Assembly (NCBI RefSeq): GCF_036924595.1
Contig: NZ_JAZHRV010000001.1
Span: forward strand, 5,394,001-5,458,000
Direction of reading: 5' to 3'
Source of the DNA: Bradyrhizobium algeriense
GTDB lineage: Bacteria; Pseudomonadota; Alphaproteobacteria; Rhizobiales; Xanthobacteraceae
Length of the DNA: 64,000 bases
This document shows positions 54,263 through 62,281 of the stretch, piece after piece (the first letter of the stretch is position 1; every line of letters begins with the position of its first letter). A program made the position numbers and the translations under genes. Below the pieces are notes generated by a model. The model had not been told where the DNA came from, did no database searches, and saw nothing but the letters and a program-made list of their open reading frames with translations.

Positions 54263-54581
54263 GACGCGTCGCGTCTGTGTTTGCTTCGGGTCATTCGCGT
54301 CGCATTGACGGTGTACTGATCACTTCCGGTCGGCCCCGATCACCGGACATCTTCAGAACCGGTCGGCATGTCTCAACGTGCCCCAACAGCAATCATGGCG
54401 CGCATCCCGAGTTGGAAGCGACGGTCGCAGAGGAGAGCGCCACCGATTTGCGTGAGTGCGGTGATAGCCCTTCAAAATGAAGTTCGAAGTGAACTGAGGT
54501 GGAGGGGTGGGTCGCCCCATAAATTGACCGGATCACAAAAGAAAAGGCGTTGATCAATTCCGTCTCCGGCAATCCGGACCG
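54263..54581. other. Intergenic region with repeat copy 4
   Basis: 54280-54400 matches copy 1 closely: GGGTCATTCGCGTCG, ACTTCCGGTC, CGGACATCTTCAG, ATGTCTCAACGTGCC. The rest (54400-54580) is unremarkable and A+T-richer near 54520; no gene supported. Confidence 0.6.
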
Positions 54582-55214
54582 TCAGCGGGAGAGCTGTGAT
54601 CCGGCGGGAGGCGGCAGGCGAGAGTCGATCTTGGGCTGCGGAGGTTTGGGCTGCGGGATCGAGGCGGCCTGCTGGGCTGGGGCTGGGGCCGGAGGCGTGG
54701 ATGACATCTTCTGTCTGACGTTCTCCTCAGCCGTCCGTAGTGCCGCAATGTTCTGGGCCATCTGTTCTTGCCTGGCAGCGAGTTGTTCAACGCTGCGCCG
54801 CACGGCATCGAGCGTGGATGCCAGAGGCCCAAGCTGCCGCGTCGTATCAGTGGACGTCGCAGCCATGACCGGCGACTTCGTCGTCGAGACGGGAAACAGC
54901 AAGCCCAGCACCGGAGCCTGGGCTACCAGCACCTCCTTTGCTTCATCACCGTAGGACTGCCAGCCTAGCGTGCCGCCGACACCGATGAGAACCGCAATCG
55001 AGAACCGGACAAGGGTGCGGAACATCCGCTTGCCAATCGACGGCCGGCCGCTCGCCGGCTGCCCTTCCCCGAAGCGGTAAGGATAGGGAGAATCGATCGA
55101 CGGCTTCACGCGCCGCCTACCCGTGTGCTGGTCGGATCGGACGTCCGGATCACGCGCATGCCCGCCGAACAAAGTTTCTTCGGCCGTCAGTGGCGGGCTT
55201 TGCGAGTATAACAT
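54582..55214 (-). CDS. Hypothetical single-span membrane protein with coiled coil
   Basis: 210 aa from ATG 55214, fixed by GGAGG five bases before it. A proline-rich cytoplasmic head, one membrane helix (about 69-86, FSIAVLIGVGGTLGW), a coiled coil (about 130-170, LDAVRRSVEQLAARQEQMAQNIAALRTAEENV) and a Pro/Gln-rich end. Resembles conserved Bradyrhizobium proteins of unknown function. Confidence 0.75.
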   Translation of the reverse strand: MLYSQSPPLTAEETLFGGHARDPDVRSDQHTGRRRVKPSIDSPYPYRFGEGQPASGRPSIGKRMFRTLVRFSIAVLIGVGGTLGWQSYGDEAKEVLVAQAPVLGLLFPVSTTKSPVMAATSTDTTRQLGPLASTLDAVRRSVEQLAARQEQMAQNIAALRTAEENVRQKMSSTPPAPAPAQQAASIPQPKPPQPKIDSRLPPPAGSQLSR

Positions 55215-55361
55215 GGGTACCTCCACCGACGGTTCTTCCAAACTCTTGAGGGGAAGAGGCGATCCCGGTTTGACGGAAGGGAGGCAGAGGCGCAGCAGCC
55301 CTGGGGCGTTTGTGAGGTCGTCGCACGATAGCAGACGATCGACACATCCGCTGTGAGCCCC

Positions 55362-55628
55362 CTAGCCGAACCTCGCCCGCGAGCGCTCCCTCGTCTTCTC
55401 GGCCTCGACCTCGCGGTCGCGCGGCGCGGCGTTGGTCTGCAGCGATGCCAGCAAGCGCCGCGCACTGTCGGACACTTCGGAAACCGCGCGATTGAACGCC
55501 TCGGCGTTGGCCTGCGACGGCGAATTGAAGCCGGAGAGTTTTCGCACGAATTGCAGTGCGGAAGCATGGATTTCGGCGTGGGTGGCCGGGGGATCGAAAT
55601 TGAACAGGGTCTTGATGTTGCGGCACAT
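55362..55628 (-). CDS. DUF2277 family protein
   Basis: 88 aa. MCRNIKTLFNFDPPATHAEIHASALQFVRKLSGFNSPSQANAEAFNRAV is the DUF2277 signature, with an extra basic tail (EKTRERSRARFG). Shine-Dalgarno AGGAG before ATG 55628. Function unknown. Confidence 0.9.
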   Translation of the reverse strand: MCRNIKTLFNFDPPATHAEIHASALQFVRKLSGFNSPSQANAEAFNRAVSEVSDSARRLLASLQTNAAPRDREVEAEKTRERSRARFG

Positions 55629-55759
55629 GGTTTTCTCCTCTGCACCCGTCGTCGGTCAAGGACGAACGGCCGGTGCAAAATCCGACAGCATGGCCTATTC
55701 TGTCATGGATCACGCGGCGCGTTCACCCCTGTCGGCACCTGCAAAACAGCGAGTTCCCG

Positions 55760-55999
55760 ATGACCCATGTGACCTACAAGATCGTCGAACATGACGGCGG
55801 CTGGGCCTACACCGTCAACGGCGTGTTTTCCGAACCGTTTCCGAACCGCGCCACGGCACTGGCCGCCGCCCGGCGCGTGGCGGCCGAGCAGCGGGTGCCG
55901 GGCCGCACGGAAATGATCGAATACGAAACCCCGGACGGGCGTTGGCACTCGGAGACCGCCGCCGGCAATGACCGGCCGGAGACCGAAGTGGAGGGTTAG
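55760..55999 (+). CDS. DUF2188-like small protein
   Basis: 79 aa. TYKIVEHDGGWAYTVNGVFSEPFPNRATALAAARRVAAEQRVPG is the DUF2188 pattern of a two-strand/helix unit. The frame is open further up, but ATG 55760 gives the family start. Divergent from DUF2277. Confidence 0.85.
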   Translation: MTHVTYKIVEHDGGWAYTVNGVFSEPFPNRATALAAARRVAAEQRVPGRTEMIEYETPDGRWHSETAAGNDRPETEVEG

Positions 56000-56070
56000 T
56001 TCGGCGATCTGGTGACGGTGAAATAGCCGGTGTGCTAGTCTCCCTGCCAAGCGGCCCGCAAAACCAGCCG

Positions 56071-56145
56071 CAGCCTTGGAACAGCAAGCCTTGGCACAGC
56101 AAGCCTTGGCACAGTAAGCCTTGGACCAGGAAGCCTTGGGGGAGA
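56071..56145 (+). repeat. Five tandem 15-bp units before the alpha/beta hydrolase gene
   Basis: Units start at 56071, 56086, 56101, 56116 and 56131; consensus AAGCCTTGGCACAGC. Units 2 and 3 differ by one base; units 4 and 5 diverge at their ends. The last unit contributes the G-rich stretch (GGGGGAG) used as the Shine-Dalgarno for ATG 56151. Confidence 0.88.
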
Positions 56146-56150
56146 CCATC

Positions 56151-57215
56151 ATGAATTTTTCGCACGCCGCCTTGTCGGCCGCCGCACTGGCGCTGACCTC
56201 CATCACCGCTTTCGCCGCAGACTATCCCGCGCCGAAACAGGGCGAATGGATCGCCAAGGATTTCAAATTCCACTCCGGCGAGACGATGCCGGAGCTGCGG
56301 CTGCACTACACCACGATCGGCGAGCCGACCGGACAGCCGGTGCTGGTGCTGCACGGCTCGGGCGGCTCGGCCGCCAGCATGCTGACGCCGGGTTTTGGCG
56401 GCGAATTGTTCGGTCCCGGCCAGCCGCTCGATGCCGCGAAATATTACATCATCATTCCTGATGGTCTCGGCCACGGCAAATCGTCAAAGCCCTCCGACGG
56501 CATGAAGACCGCATTTCCGAAATACAATTACGAGGACATGGTCGACGCGCAGTATCGCCTGGTCCAGGAAGGTCTCGGCGTCAAACATCTGCGGCTCGTG
56601 ATCGGAAATTCGATGGGCGGCATGCACACCTGGATCTGGGGCGGCAAATATCCGCAATTCATGGACGCGCTGGTGCCGATGGCGTCGCAGCCGACCGAGA
56701 TGGCGGCGCGCAACTGGATGCTGCGGCGGATGATGCTGGAGACGATCAAGAACGATCCCGACTACGTCAGCGGCAACTACATCACCCAGCCGCGCATGAT
56801 GAAATACGCCATCAACGCCTATGGCATCGCGACCGGCGGCGGCACGCTGGCCTATCAGGCGCTGGCGCCGACGGCGGCAAAGGCCGACAAGATGGTCGAC
56901 GAACGGCTGGCCACCGCCATCACCGCCGATGCCAACGACTTCATCTACCAGTGGGAAGCCTCGCATGATTACAATCCTGCGCCGTCGCTGGAGAAGATCG
57001 AGGCCACGCTGTTGTTGATCAATGCCGCCGACGACGAGCGCAACCCGCCGGAAACCGGCGTGACGGATGCCGCGCTGAAGCGCATCAAGAACGGCCGCTT
57101 GTTCCTGATCCCTGCCTCGAGCGAAACGCGCGGCCATCTCACGACGGGCAATGCGAAATTCTACAAGAAGCAGGTGGAGGAGCTGCTGCAGACCGCGCCG
57201 CAGCGTGCGATGTGA
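56151..57215 (+). CDS. Secreted alpha/beta hydrolase, homoserine-acetyltransferase-like
   Basis: 354 aa. Signal peptide (about 1-23, TSITAFAADY), then an alpha/beta fold with HGSGGSAASM oxyanion region, nucleophile in VIGNSMGGMHTW (about 150), Asp in INAADDERNPPE and His in ETRGHLTTG. The MetX-like architecture together with a signal peptide suggests a periplasmic esterase or acyltransferase rather than Met biosynthesis. Confidence 0.88.
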   Translation: MNFSHAALSAAALALTSITAFAADYPAPKQGEWIAKDFKFHSGETMPELRLHYTTIGEPTGQPVLVLHGSGGSAASMLTPGFGGELFGPGQPLDAAKYYIIIPDGLGHGKSSKPSDGMKTAFPKYNYEDMVDAQYRLVQEGLGVKHLRLVIGNSMGGMHTWIWGGKYPQFMDALVPMASQPTEMAARNWMLRRMMLETIKNDPDYVSGNYITQPRMMKYAINAYGIATGGGTLAYQALAPTAAKADKMVDERLATAITADANDFIYQWEASHDYNPAPSLEKIEATLLLINAADDERNPPETGVTDAALKRIKNGRLFLIPASSETRGHLTTGNAKFYKKQVEELLQTAPQRAM

Positions 57216-57257
57216 ACCGGCACGCGCATTGAAGCGAGCACGCGATCCAATCGTCCG

Positions 57258-58031
57258 TCATCTCCGAAACTGGGGGCAGCTACCCCATGGGACGTTGCGG
57301 GCTCTATTTTTGTCGGGGCTACCTTTCAGCCCGGCGTGCAGAACGTTTACTGCCTGCAACTCGTATCGGTCGGTGGCGAGATCATGCGAAAAGATCACGT
57401 CAATGGTCGTGTACCACCATATCAGGCAAAGAACACACGCAGGTGCGAACCGAACCTGGGGCAAGAAGTATTTGAAGTAAACGTGCGAAGCGGCGCTACC
57501 CATGTCCGGCACTTCTAGAGTATGGACGTATTCAGCGCCCATGCTGCGCATAACGGCATGGCCCGAAGCCAGTTGGCGATTAATGGACGCATCGGGTCCA
57601 GCAAGCTCTCTGACATGTGAGAGAAGCTGATCATTTACATTGCTGTTGAAAGATGCCGTCGGGCCCCGAAATCCCGCGTCCGACGGCCAAAATACTCCAT
57701 TGGACAGACCAGGCCATACCGTCCAGCGTTGCGCGCCGGCTCGCGTCAATATGTTCTGGTATTCATCACCGCTAATCGAACCGATGCTGCATTTCTCCAG
57801 CCCGAAGCGTTCGGTAAAGCTGAAAGCCCAGAGCAGGACAGGGAGCGCAAACAGCACTCCCACGGGTGAAAGCAGGCCTATCGCAATCTTCGGGTTCGTG
57901 CCCAAGACGTTTCCAATCGTGACGTTTTCCAATCGTGGTGATGACCGTGGAGCGGCTCCTTCCACCAACCACAGGCGGCGAGACCGTAGTTTGGCAGCTT
58001 GCTGCGCCTGGTACTCACCACGAATCCACAC
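57258..58031 (-). CDS. Hypothetical two-span membrane protein, start uncertain
   Basis: Up to 257 aa. A first membrane helix (about 53-73, IGLLSPVGVLFALPVLLWAFSF), a periplasmic domain (about 74-190; YQNILTRAGAQRWTVWPGLSNGVFWPSDAGFRG; RQLASGHAVMRSMGAEYVHTLEVPDMG), then a second helix (about 200-215, VCLLCLIWWY-like). The first 45 residues look poor and overlap an imperfect duplication at 57906-57936, so the true start may be elsewhere. No family recognised. Confidence 0.55.
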   Translation of the reverse strand: MWIRGEYQAQQAAKLRSRRLWLVEGAAPRSSPRLENVTIGNVLGTNPKIAIGLLSPVGVLFALPVLLWAFSFTERFGLEKCSIGSISGDEYQNILTRAGAQRWTVWPGLSNGVFWPSDAGFRGPTASFNSNVNDQLLSHVRELAGPDASINRQLASGHAVMRSMGAEYVHTLEVPDMGSAASHVYFKYFLPQVRFAPACVLCLIWWYTTIDVIFSHDLATDRYELQAVNVLHAGLKGSPDKNRARNVPWGSCPQFRR

Positions 58032-58295
58032 GCAAGATCGATAGCACGTTCATGCTGCCCTTATTTCAAGGGCAGCTCAGTTCGATACGACTGTTGAGCC
58101 AGCCATGGCTCGCATCAAGCCTGTGTACGGGACGGCCAGCCAGAAGTCCTGATTTCGCACCGCATCATTTTGGGAACAGCCCCCATCGCATATTATTTGA
58201 GCGCGCATCCGCAAGCAGAGTCCGGTTGAATTGTCCGCGATACGATTCGTGGGTCGCATGCTCGCGAGGACAACGGCAACACAGCGGAGGACCGG
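58032..58295. other. Divergent intergenic region
   Basis: 264 bases between two hypothetical genes. A+T-rich near 58180-58200 (CATATTATTTGAG), a plausible promoter for the downstream gene; no repeat or operator recognised. Confidence 0.4.
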
Positions 58296-58649
58296 ATGCG
58301 GAGACTCGCGCAGTTCGTTTTGATCGCCTTTCTGCCGATGCTGGCCAGCACAGCGCTCGCCGTCGACCGGGGCCAGTTCGGCCATGTGCCGCCTGATATC
58401 CGCGCCTGGTTCAAGAGCGTGATCGCGCCGAACGGCGTGCCCTGCTGCGACGAGTCGGACGGACATCGCACCAGCTACGACGTTCGCGGTGGCGCCTATT
58501 GGGTTCCGATCGAGGGCCAATGGATGCAGGTGCCCGAGCGCGCGGTCATTCGCGACCAGGGTAACCCGATCGGCGAAGCCGTGGTGTGGTACGTGCATCA
58601 CCGCGGCAGCATCATCATCAGCTGCTTCGTGCCGGCGGACGCGGTCTAG
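58296..58649 (+). CDS. Secreted conserved hypothetical protein
   Basis: 117 aa. Signal peptide (about 1-22, ending TALA), and a mature domain with a double cysteine VPCCDESDGHRTSYDVRGGAYWV and a C-terminal ISCFVP, so probably disulfide-bonded in the periplasm. Shine-Dalgarno GGAGG at 58285-58289. Conserved in Bradyrhizobium by its look; function unknown. Confidence 0.8.
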   Translation: MRRLAQFVLIAFLPMLASTALAVDRGQFGHVPPDIRAWFKSVIAPNGVPCCDESDGHRTSYDVRGGAYWVPIEGQWMQVPERAVIRDQGNPIGEAVVWYVHHRGSIIISCFVPADAV

Positions 58650-58713
58650 ATTCTCTCAAGATGACGCCCGCGACGCGGGATGATAATCTCGCCGAAAACC
58701 TGAGGAGCCGCCC

Positions 58714-59316
58714 GTGACTGATTTTTCCGCCAGCGACCTCGCCACGATCTACCCCGCGCCCTCACCGCGCGTCATCGCAAAGGCGCGGCCGGAGATCGAC
58801 ATCCATGCGAAAAAATTCATCGGCATGTCGCCGTTCTGCGTGCTGGCCACGTCAGGCGCGGACGGCAGCGTCGATGCATCGCCGCGCGGCGGCAATCCCG
58901 GCTTCATCCATGTCGCGGGACCGAACCTGCTCTTGATGCCGGATCGCTCGGGCAACAACCGCATCGACAGTTTTCGCAACATCGTCGAGGGAAGTGGCTT
59001 CGTGCAGCTGATCTTCTTCGTGCCGGGGATCGACGAGACGCTGCGCGTCGGCGGCAAGGGCAAAGTGACCGCGGAGGCGGAGCTGATCGCCTCGATGGTG
59101 GAGTTCGGCAAACCGCCGCGCGCGGTGCTGCGCATCGCGGTCAGGGAAGCTTACTTCCACTGCGGCAAGGCGCTGATGCGCTCGAAATTGTGGGGAGGTG
59201 AGCGGGTCGAGCGATCGGTGATGCCGAGCATCGGCGAAGTGATCCACGACCAGACCGGCCTCGGCGAGCGCGAAAGCCAGGACGTGATTTACGAGCACTA
59301 CAAGACGCAGTTGTAG
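58714..59316 (+). CDS. FMN-dependent PPOX-type flavoprotein (MSMEG_1061-like)
   Basis: 200 aa from a GTG at 58714 with GAGGAG at 58702-58707. Split-barrel FMN-binding fold: FCVLATSGADGSVDASPRGGNPGFIH, LLMPDRSGNNRIDSFRNIVE, and AYFHCGKALMRSKLW. Related to pyridoxamine-phosphate oxidase; probably uses F420 or FMN to reduce small molecules. Ends before a large palindromic repeat. Confidence 0.88.
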   Translation: MTDFSASDLATIYPAPSPRVIAKARPEIDIHAKKFIGMSPFCVLATSGADGSVDASPRGGNPGFIHVAGPNLLLMPDRSGNNRIDSFRNIVEGSGFVQLIFFVPGIDETLRVGGKGKVTAEAELIASMVEFGKPPRAVLRIAVREAYFHCGKALMRSKLWGGERVERSVMPSIGEVIHDQTGLGERESQDVIYEHYKTQL

Positions 59317-59338
59317 GACAAGGTGTCTATGCGGGATT

Positions 59339-59499
59339 CACCCTCCCCTGGAGGGGGAGGGTCGACGCTCATGAAATGAGCGGCGGGGTGGGGTGACGGT
59401 CTCTCCACATCCAACAGTGCCCGAGTGGAGAGATCACCCCACCCCGTCTCGCATTTCGCTTCGCTCCATACGAGCCGACCCTCCCCCTCCAGGGGAGGG
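59339..59499. repeat. Large palindromic intergenic repeat
   Basis: About 160 bp. The outer arms TCCCCTGGAGGGGGAGGGTCG and its complement (59340-59360 and 59479-59498) pair over some 20 bases; inner arms GGGGTGGGGTGA (59391) and TCACCCCACCCC (59432) pair again. It sits between convergent genes and can fold into a long stem. Confidence 0.85.
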
Positions 59500-59511
59500 G
59501 TAAGGAGGAAC

Positions 59512-59997
59512 TCAGTCCCCGTTCTCCAAGCCGCCGACATGCTTCTGTGTGTAGAGATCAAGCCCGATGCGCTTGATCAAATCGAGTTGGGTTTCGAGGA
59601 AATCGATGTGATGTTCCTCATCCTTCATCACGCTCTCGAACAGATCGCGCGAGACGTAATCCTTGACGCCATGGCAATAGGTCGCGGCTTCCTGATAGAG
59701 CGTGCGCGCGGTCATCTCGGTTGCAAGATCGCATTCGATGATTTCCTGAACGTTCTGGCCGATGCGCAAGGGATCGAGCACCTGCATGTTGGGGAAGCCG
59801 TCGAGGAACAGGATCCGGTCGGTGAACTTGTCGGCGTGCTCCATCTCCTCGATGGATTCCTTGCGCCAGACCTTGGCCATTTCCAAAAGGCCCCAATTGT
59901 TCAGGAGCCGGTAATGCAGCCAGTATTGGTTAATCGCGGTGAGCTCGCTGCGCAGGCCCTTGTTGAGATAATCGATGACTTTGGGATCGCCCTGCAT
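59512..59997 (-). CDS. bfr: Bacterioferritin
   Basis: 161 aa. Stores iron as ferric mineral. Ferroxidase ligands in ELTAINQYWLHYRLL (Glu18) and ESIEEMEHADK (Glu51/His54), haem-ligand Met52, and EEHHIDFLETQL (Glu127/His130). ATG 59997 begins MQGDPKVIDYLNKGL, the family start. A perfect iron control element lies 45-61 bases upstream of it. Confidence 0.95.
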   Translation of the reverse strand: MQGDPKVIDYLNKGLRSELTAINQYWLHYRLLNNWGLLEMAKVWRKESIEEMEHADKFTDRILFLDGFPNMQVLDPLRIGQNVQEIIECDLATEMTARTLYQEAATYCHGVKDYVSRDLFESVMKDEEHHIDFLETQLDLIKRIGLDLYTQKHVGGLENGD

Positions 59998-60041
59998 GGT
60001 CCACTCCGGTTTTCCCAGGCCAAACCCGGCCTGACACTGCA

Positions 60042-60058
60042 TTTAGAACGCTTCTAAA
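60042..60058. promoter_or_regulatory. Iron control element (Irr box) of bfr
   Basis: TTTAGAACGCTTCTAAA, a perfect 7-3-7 palindrome matching the ICE consensus TTTAGAA-N3-TTCTAAA bound by Irr in Bradyrhizobium. Positioned between bfr (start 59997) and bfd (ends 60137). Irr would hold bfr down when iron is scarce. Confidence 0.9.
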
Positions 60059-60136
60059 TGAGTTTAGTGCCGAGAGCAACCGTTCCGCCAAAAAAGCGGT
60101 GGGAACGGCGGAAAATCAGTGGATTCGGAGGGGTTT

Positions 60137-60412
60137 TCAGCAGGCCGCGAGCGCGAAGGCCGGGGCAGTATCCTGCGCGGGCTCGTCATTGGCCGCGTGG
60201 CGGCTGTGCGGGCAACCGGAGCAGCACTCCTTGGCGCAGGCGCCGAGGGCTTCGTCGATGATGGCCTTGATCGTGCGCGCGCACCGGCCGCATTCGGCGC
60301 TGCAGCCGAGGCAACCGTAAATCTGTTTCGGATTGCGCGGCAGGTCCGAGGATGCACTTACGGCATTACGGACATCGTGGTCGCTCAAAACATTGCAGGA
60401 ACAGACGATCAT
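60137..60412 (-). CDS. bfd: Bacterioferritin-associated ferredoxin
   Basis: 91 aa. Fer2_BFD domain: IVCSCNVLSDHDVRNAV and YGCLGCSAECGRCARTIKAIIDEA, giving the CXC...CXXC cluster ligands plus two extra Cys. A C-terminal tail with CAKECCSGCPHSR adds an unusual cysteine/histidine patch. Mobilises iron from Bfr; 139 bases upstream of bfr on the same strand. Confidence 0.92.
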   Translation of the reverse strand: MIVCSCNVLSDHDVRNAVSASSDLPRNPKQIYGCLGCSAECGRCARTIKAIIDEALGACAKECCSGCPHSRHAANDEPAQDTAPAFALAAC

Positions 60413-60595
60413 GAAACGGAAAGAACCCTAGTGTGATGCGACCTCATCGATATTTAAGAGCGCGACGAGATGCAAAAGGAAAAGCCGCATTTTCAAGCAA
60501 TTCCAAACTGATGCCGGGGAAACACTGGAATGAATCTAAACAGGCGTCGTTGCGGTAGGTCACACTGGCACTGATTTACCGGCAGGTTTTCGGCG

Positions 60596-60772
60596 TCAGT
60601 CGCCACCACTGCCACTGCCGCCGCCGTCGCCACCGCCTCCTCCACTGTCGCCGCTGGAATCGCTGGACGAGGTGGAACTATCCGACGAAGAATTGTCGCT
60701 GCCGAACCATGAAAGCAGGTTCCAGCCGCCACCGTCGGAACTGTCGCCCGAGCCTTCCGGAAGCGTCGCCAC
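60596..60772 (-). CDS. Short Gly/Ser/Asp-rich protein, possibly the end of a broken gene
   Basis: 58 aa from GTG 60772: TLPEGSGDSSDGGGWNLLSWFGSDNSS then almost only Gly, Ser and Asp (SSDSSGDSGGGGGDGGGSGSGGD). An adjoining open frame upstream (60891 down) reads MGRTGKSRCGDTKAVGGDVADLLLAYESDAK in another frame and could be its N-terminal half, split by a frameshift. The tail resembles that of the GRDP-like protein at 27576. Confidence 0.45.
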   Translation of the reverse strand: MATLPEGSGDSSDGGGWNLLSWFGSDNSSSDSSTSSSDSSGDSGGGGGDGGGSGSGGD

Positions 60773-60994
60773 CTGTGCTCTCGCGCCTGGTCTTGCGGTT
60801 TTGCATCCGACTCATAAGCAAGTAGCAGATCAGCGACGTCCCCGCCGACCGCTTTGGTATCTCCGCACCGCGATTTGCCGGTTCGTCCCATTTTCGTCGC
60901 CCCGGACGCGCAGGCCGTTCATTGATCATTCAAGCGAAATGTGGAACTTTTGCCGAGACAAAACGTCCTTGCTCCCCACGAGAAAGGTGAGGCC

Positions 60995-61306
60995 ATGAAG
61001 AAGACATTGATGGCGCTCGGCGCCGCCGCCGCATTGACCGTTTCGGCCGTAGCGATCCCCGCTCCCGCCCAGGCGCAGCGCGGCGTTGCAGCGGGCGTCG
61101 CCGCCGGATTGATCGGTGGCGCCATCGTCGGCGGCGCGATTGCTTCGCAGAACGGCTACTATTACGGCCCGGGCTATTACGGGCCCGGCTACGGCGGCCC
61201 GGCCTATGTCGTCGATCCCGGCTACGGCGAATCCTGCATCTGGCAGCGGCAGCGGTTCTGGGATGGTTACGGCTGGCGGGTCCGCAACGTCAGGGTTTGC
61301 GATTAG
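60995..61306 (+). CDS. Small secreted protein with glycine zipper and FWDGYxWR motif (copy 1)
   Basis: 103 aa. Signal peptide (about 1-28, AIPAPAQAQ), an Ala/Gly-rich segment (RGVAAGVAAGLIGGAIVGGAIAS) that could insert in a membrane, a Tyr/Gly/Pro-rich stretch (YYYGPGYYGPGYGGP), and a C-terminal block ESCIWQRQRFWDGYGWRVRNVRVCD in which two Cys likely pair. Tandem paralogue at 61537. Confidence 0.85.
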   Translation: MKKTLMALGAAAALTVSAVAIPAPAQAQRGVAAGVAAGLIGGAIVGGAIASQNGYYYGPGYYGPGYGGPAYVVDPGYGESCIWQRQRFWDGYGWRVRNVRVCD

Positions 61307-61536
61307 CACCCGTTCATCTTCATTAAATTAGCGCGCCACATCCCGGAACGGCGCCGGTTTCCGGGATGCACGCCGTTTCCGGCCCGAAAAAGACCGCTTT
61401 TTCCGGTCACGCTTCAGGCACGTTTACTTTCGATTGACCCATGTGCGCTTTTTTAGCGAAGCGGCAGTTCGAAAACGGCGTGTGAGTCATCCCTAAACCC
61501 GGCGCTCGAAGGCGCCACCCCAGGAGAGCCCAGGAC

Positions 61537-61809
61537 ATGAAGAAGACATTTGCTGCCTTGGTCGCGGTCGCAACGATTGCCGGTTCGCTAGCCTCGACAC
61601 CCGCAAGCGCACAGCGCGGCGTTGCCGCTGGCGTGGCGGCCGGCTTGCTCGGCGGCGCGATCATCGGTGGCGCAATCGCCTCCAGCCGCCCGGCTTACGG
61701 TGGTCCGGTATACGTGGAAGAAGCGCCCTACCCGGCGTGCCGGATGGTTCGCGAGCGCTTCTGGGACGGCTATGACTGGCGCTATCGCCGCGTCGAGGTC
61801 TGCAACTGA
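61537..61809 (+). CDS. Small secreted protein with glycine zipper and FWDGYxWR motif (copy 2)
   Basis: 90 aa. Same plan as the gene at 60995: signal peptide, RGVAAGVAAGLLGGAIIGGAIASS, a shorter spacer, then ACRMVRERFWDGYDWRYRRVEVCN. The two share about all of the central segment; the Tyr-rich spacer is lost here. Followed by a strong terminator. Function unknown; probably cell-envelope associated. Confidence 0.85.
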   Translation: MKKTFAALVAVATIAGSLASTPASAQRGVAAGVAAGLLGGAIIGGAIASSRPAYGGPVYVEEAPYPACRMVRERFWDGYDWRYRRVEVCN

Positions 61810-61847
61810 TCTGATCGCTTGGCGCGCAAGCCGCGCGTCCTGATCGA

Positions 61848-61880
61848 AGCCCGGCCGATATCTCGGCCGGGCTTTTTCTT
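61848..61880 (+). terminator. Rho-independent terminator
   Basis: 11-bp perfect stem AGCCCGGCCGA (61848-61858) / TCGGCCGGGCT (61863-61873) with a four-base loop and the run TTTTTC. Confidence 0.92.
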
Positions 61881-61890
61881 TGCGGTGGCG

Positions 61891-62238
61891 TCAAACGACG
61901 CCCGTCACCCTGCTCTTCAGCAACTCGTATTGCTGCTGCGAACAATCGCCAAGCGCCTCGTCCCGGTTGCTCGGGATATCGTCGTAACCAATGGGGCTGT
62001 TGAATTGACTCATCGTGAGGTCTACGCGCCTTCCGTCAATCCGGTTGTAGAAATGCCAGGCGCCGTTGACATCGGTTTTCAGGATTTCGCCACCGAGCTT
62101 GTCATGCACGACGAGCGCTGTCACGCCGCACTGTCCGCATGCCGGATTGTCCGGCTGCCAGCGGCTGCTGGTCTCGATCGACCACGACCGCCGGAGTTGC
62201 TGATAGAAATCGACGAGAAGCGCACTGCCTGCGGTCAT
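61891..62238 (-). CDS. YunG-like small protein
   Basis: 115 aa from ATG 62238. Matches the YunG family: [60 protein letters not shown], with a Cys-Gly-Gln-Cys and a catalytic-looking Cys/His pair reminiscent of papain-fold proteins. Function unknown. Confidence 0.85.
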   Translation of the reverse strand: MTAGSALLVDFYQQLRRSWSIETSSRWQPDNPACGQCGVTALVVHDKLGGEILKTDVNGAWHFYNRIDGRRVDLTMSQFNSPIGYDDIPSNRDEALGDCSQQQYELLKSRVTGVV

Positions 62239-62281
62239 CGGCACCTCGAATTCGGTCGCCCTTGTTCGTGAATGATACGCG

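Noticed and set aside
51055..54400. Integron attC array
   Set aside because: The repeats lack recognisable RYYYAAC/GTTRRRY core sites and the paired inner arms of attC; no integrase in the window.
56071..56145. CRISPR-like array
   Set aside because: 15-base units are directly adjacent without spacers; a simple tandem repeat.
60493..60891. Minus-strand open frame of 132 codons
   Set aside because: Its C-terminal half is Ala/Val/Thr low-complexity read out of phase with the Gly/Ser/Asp tail; only the first third looks like protein.
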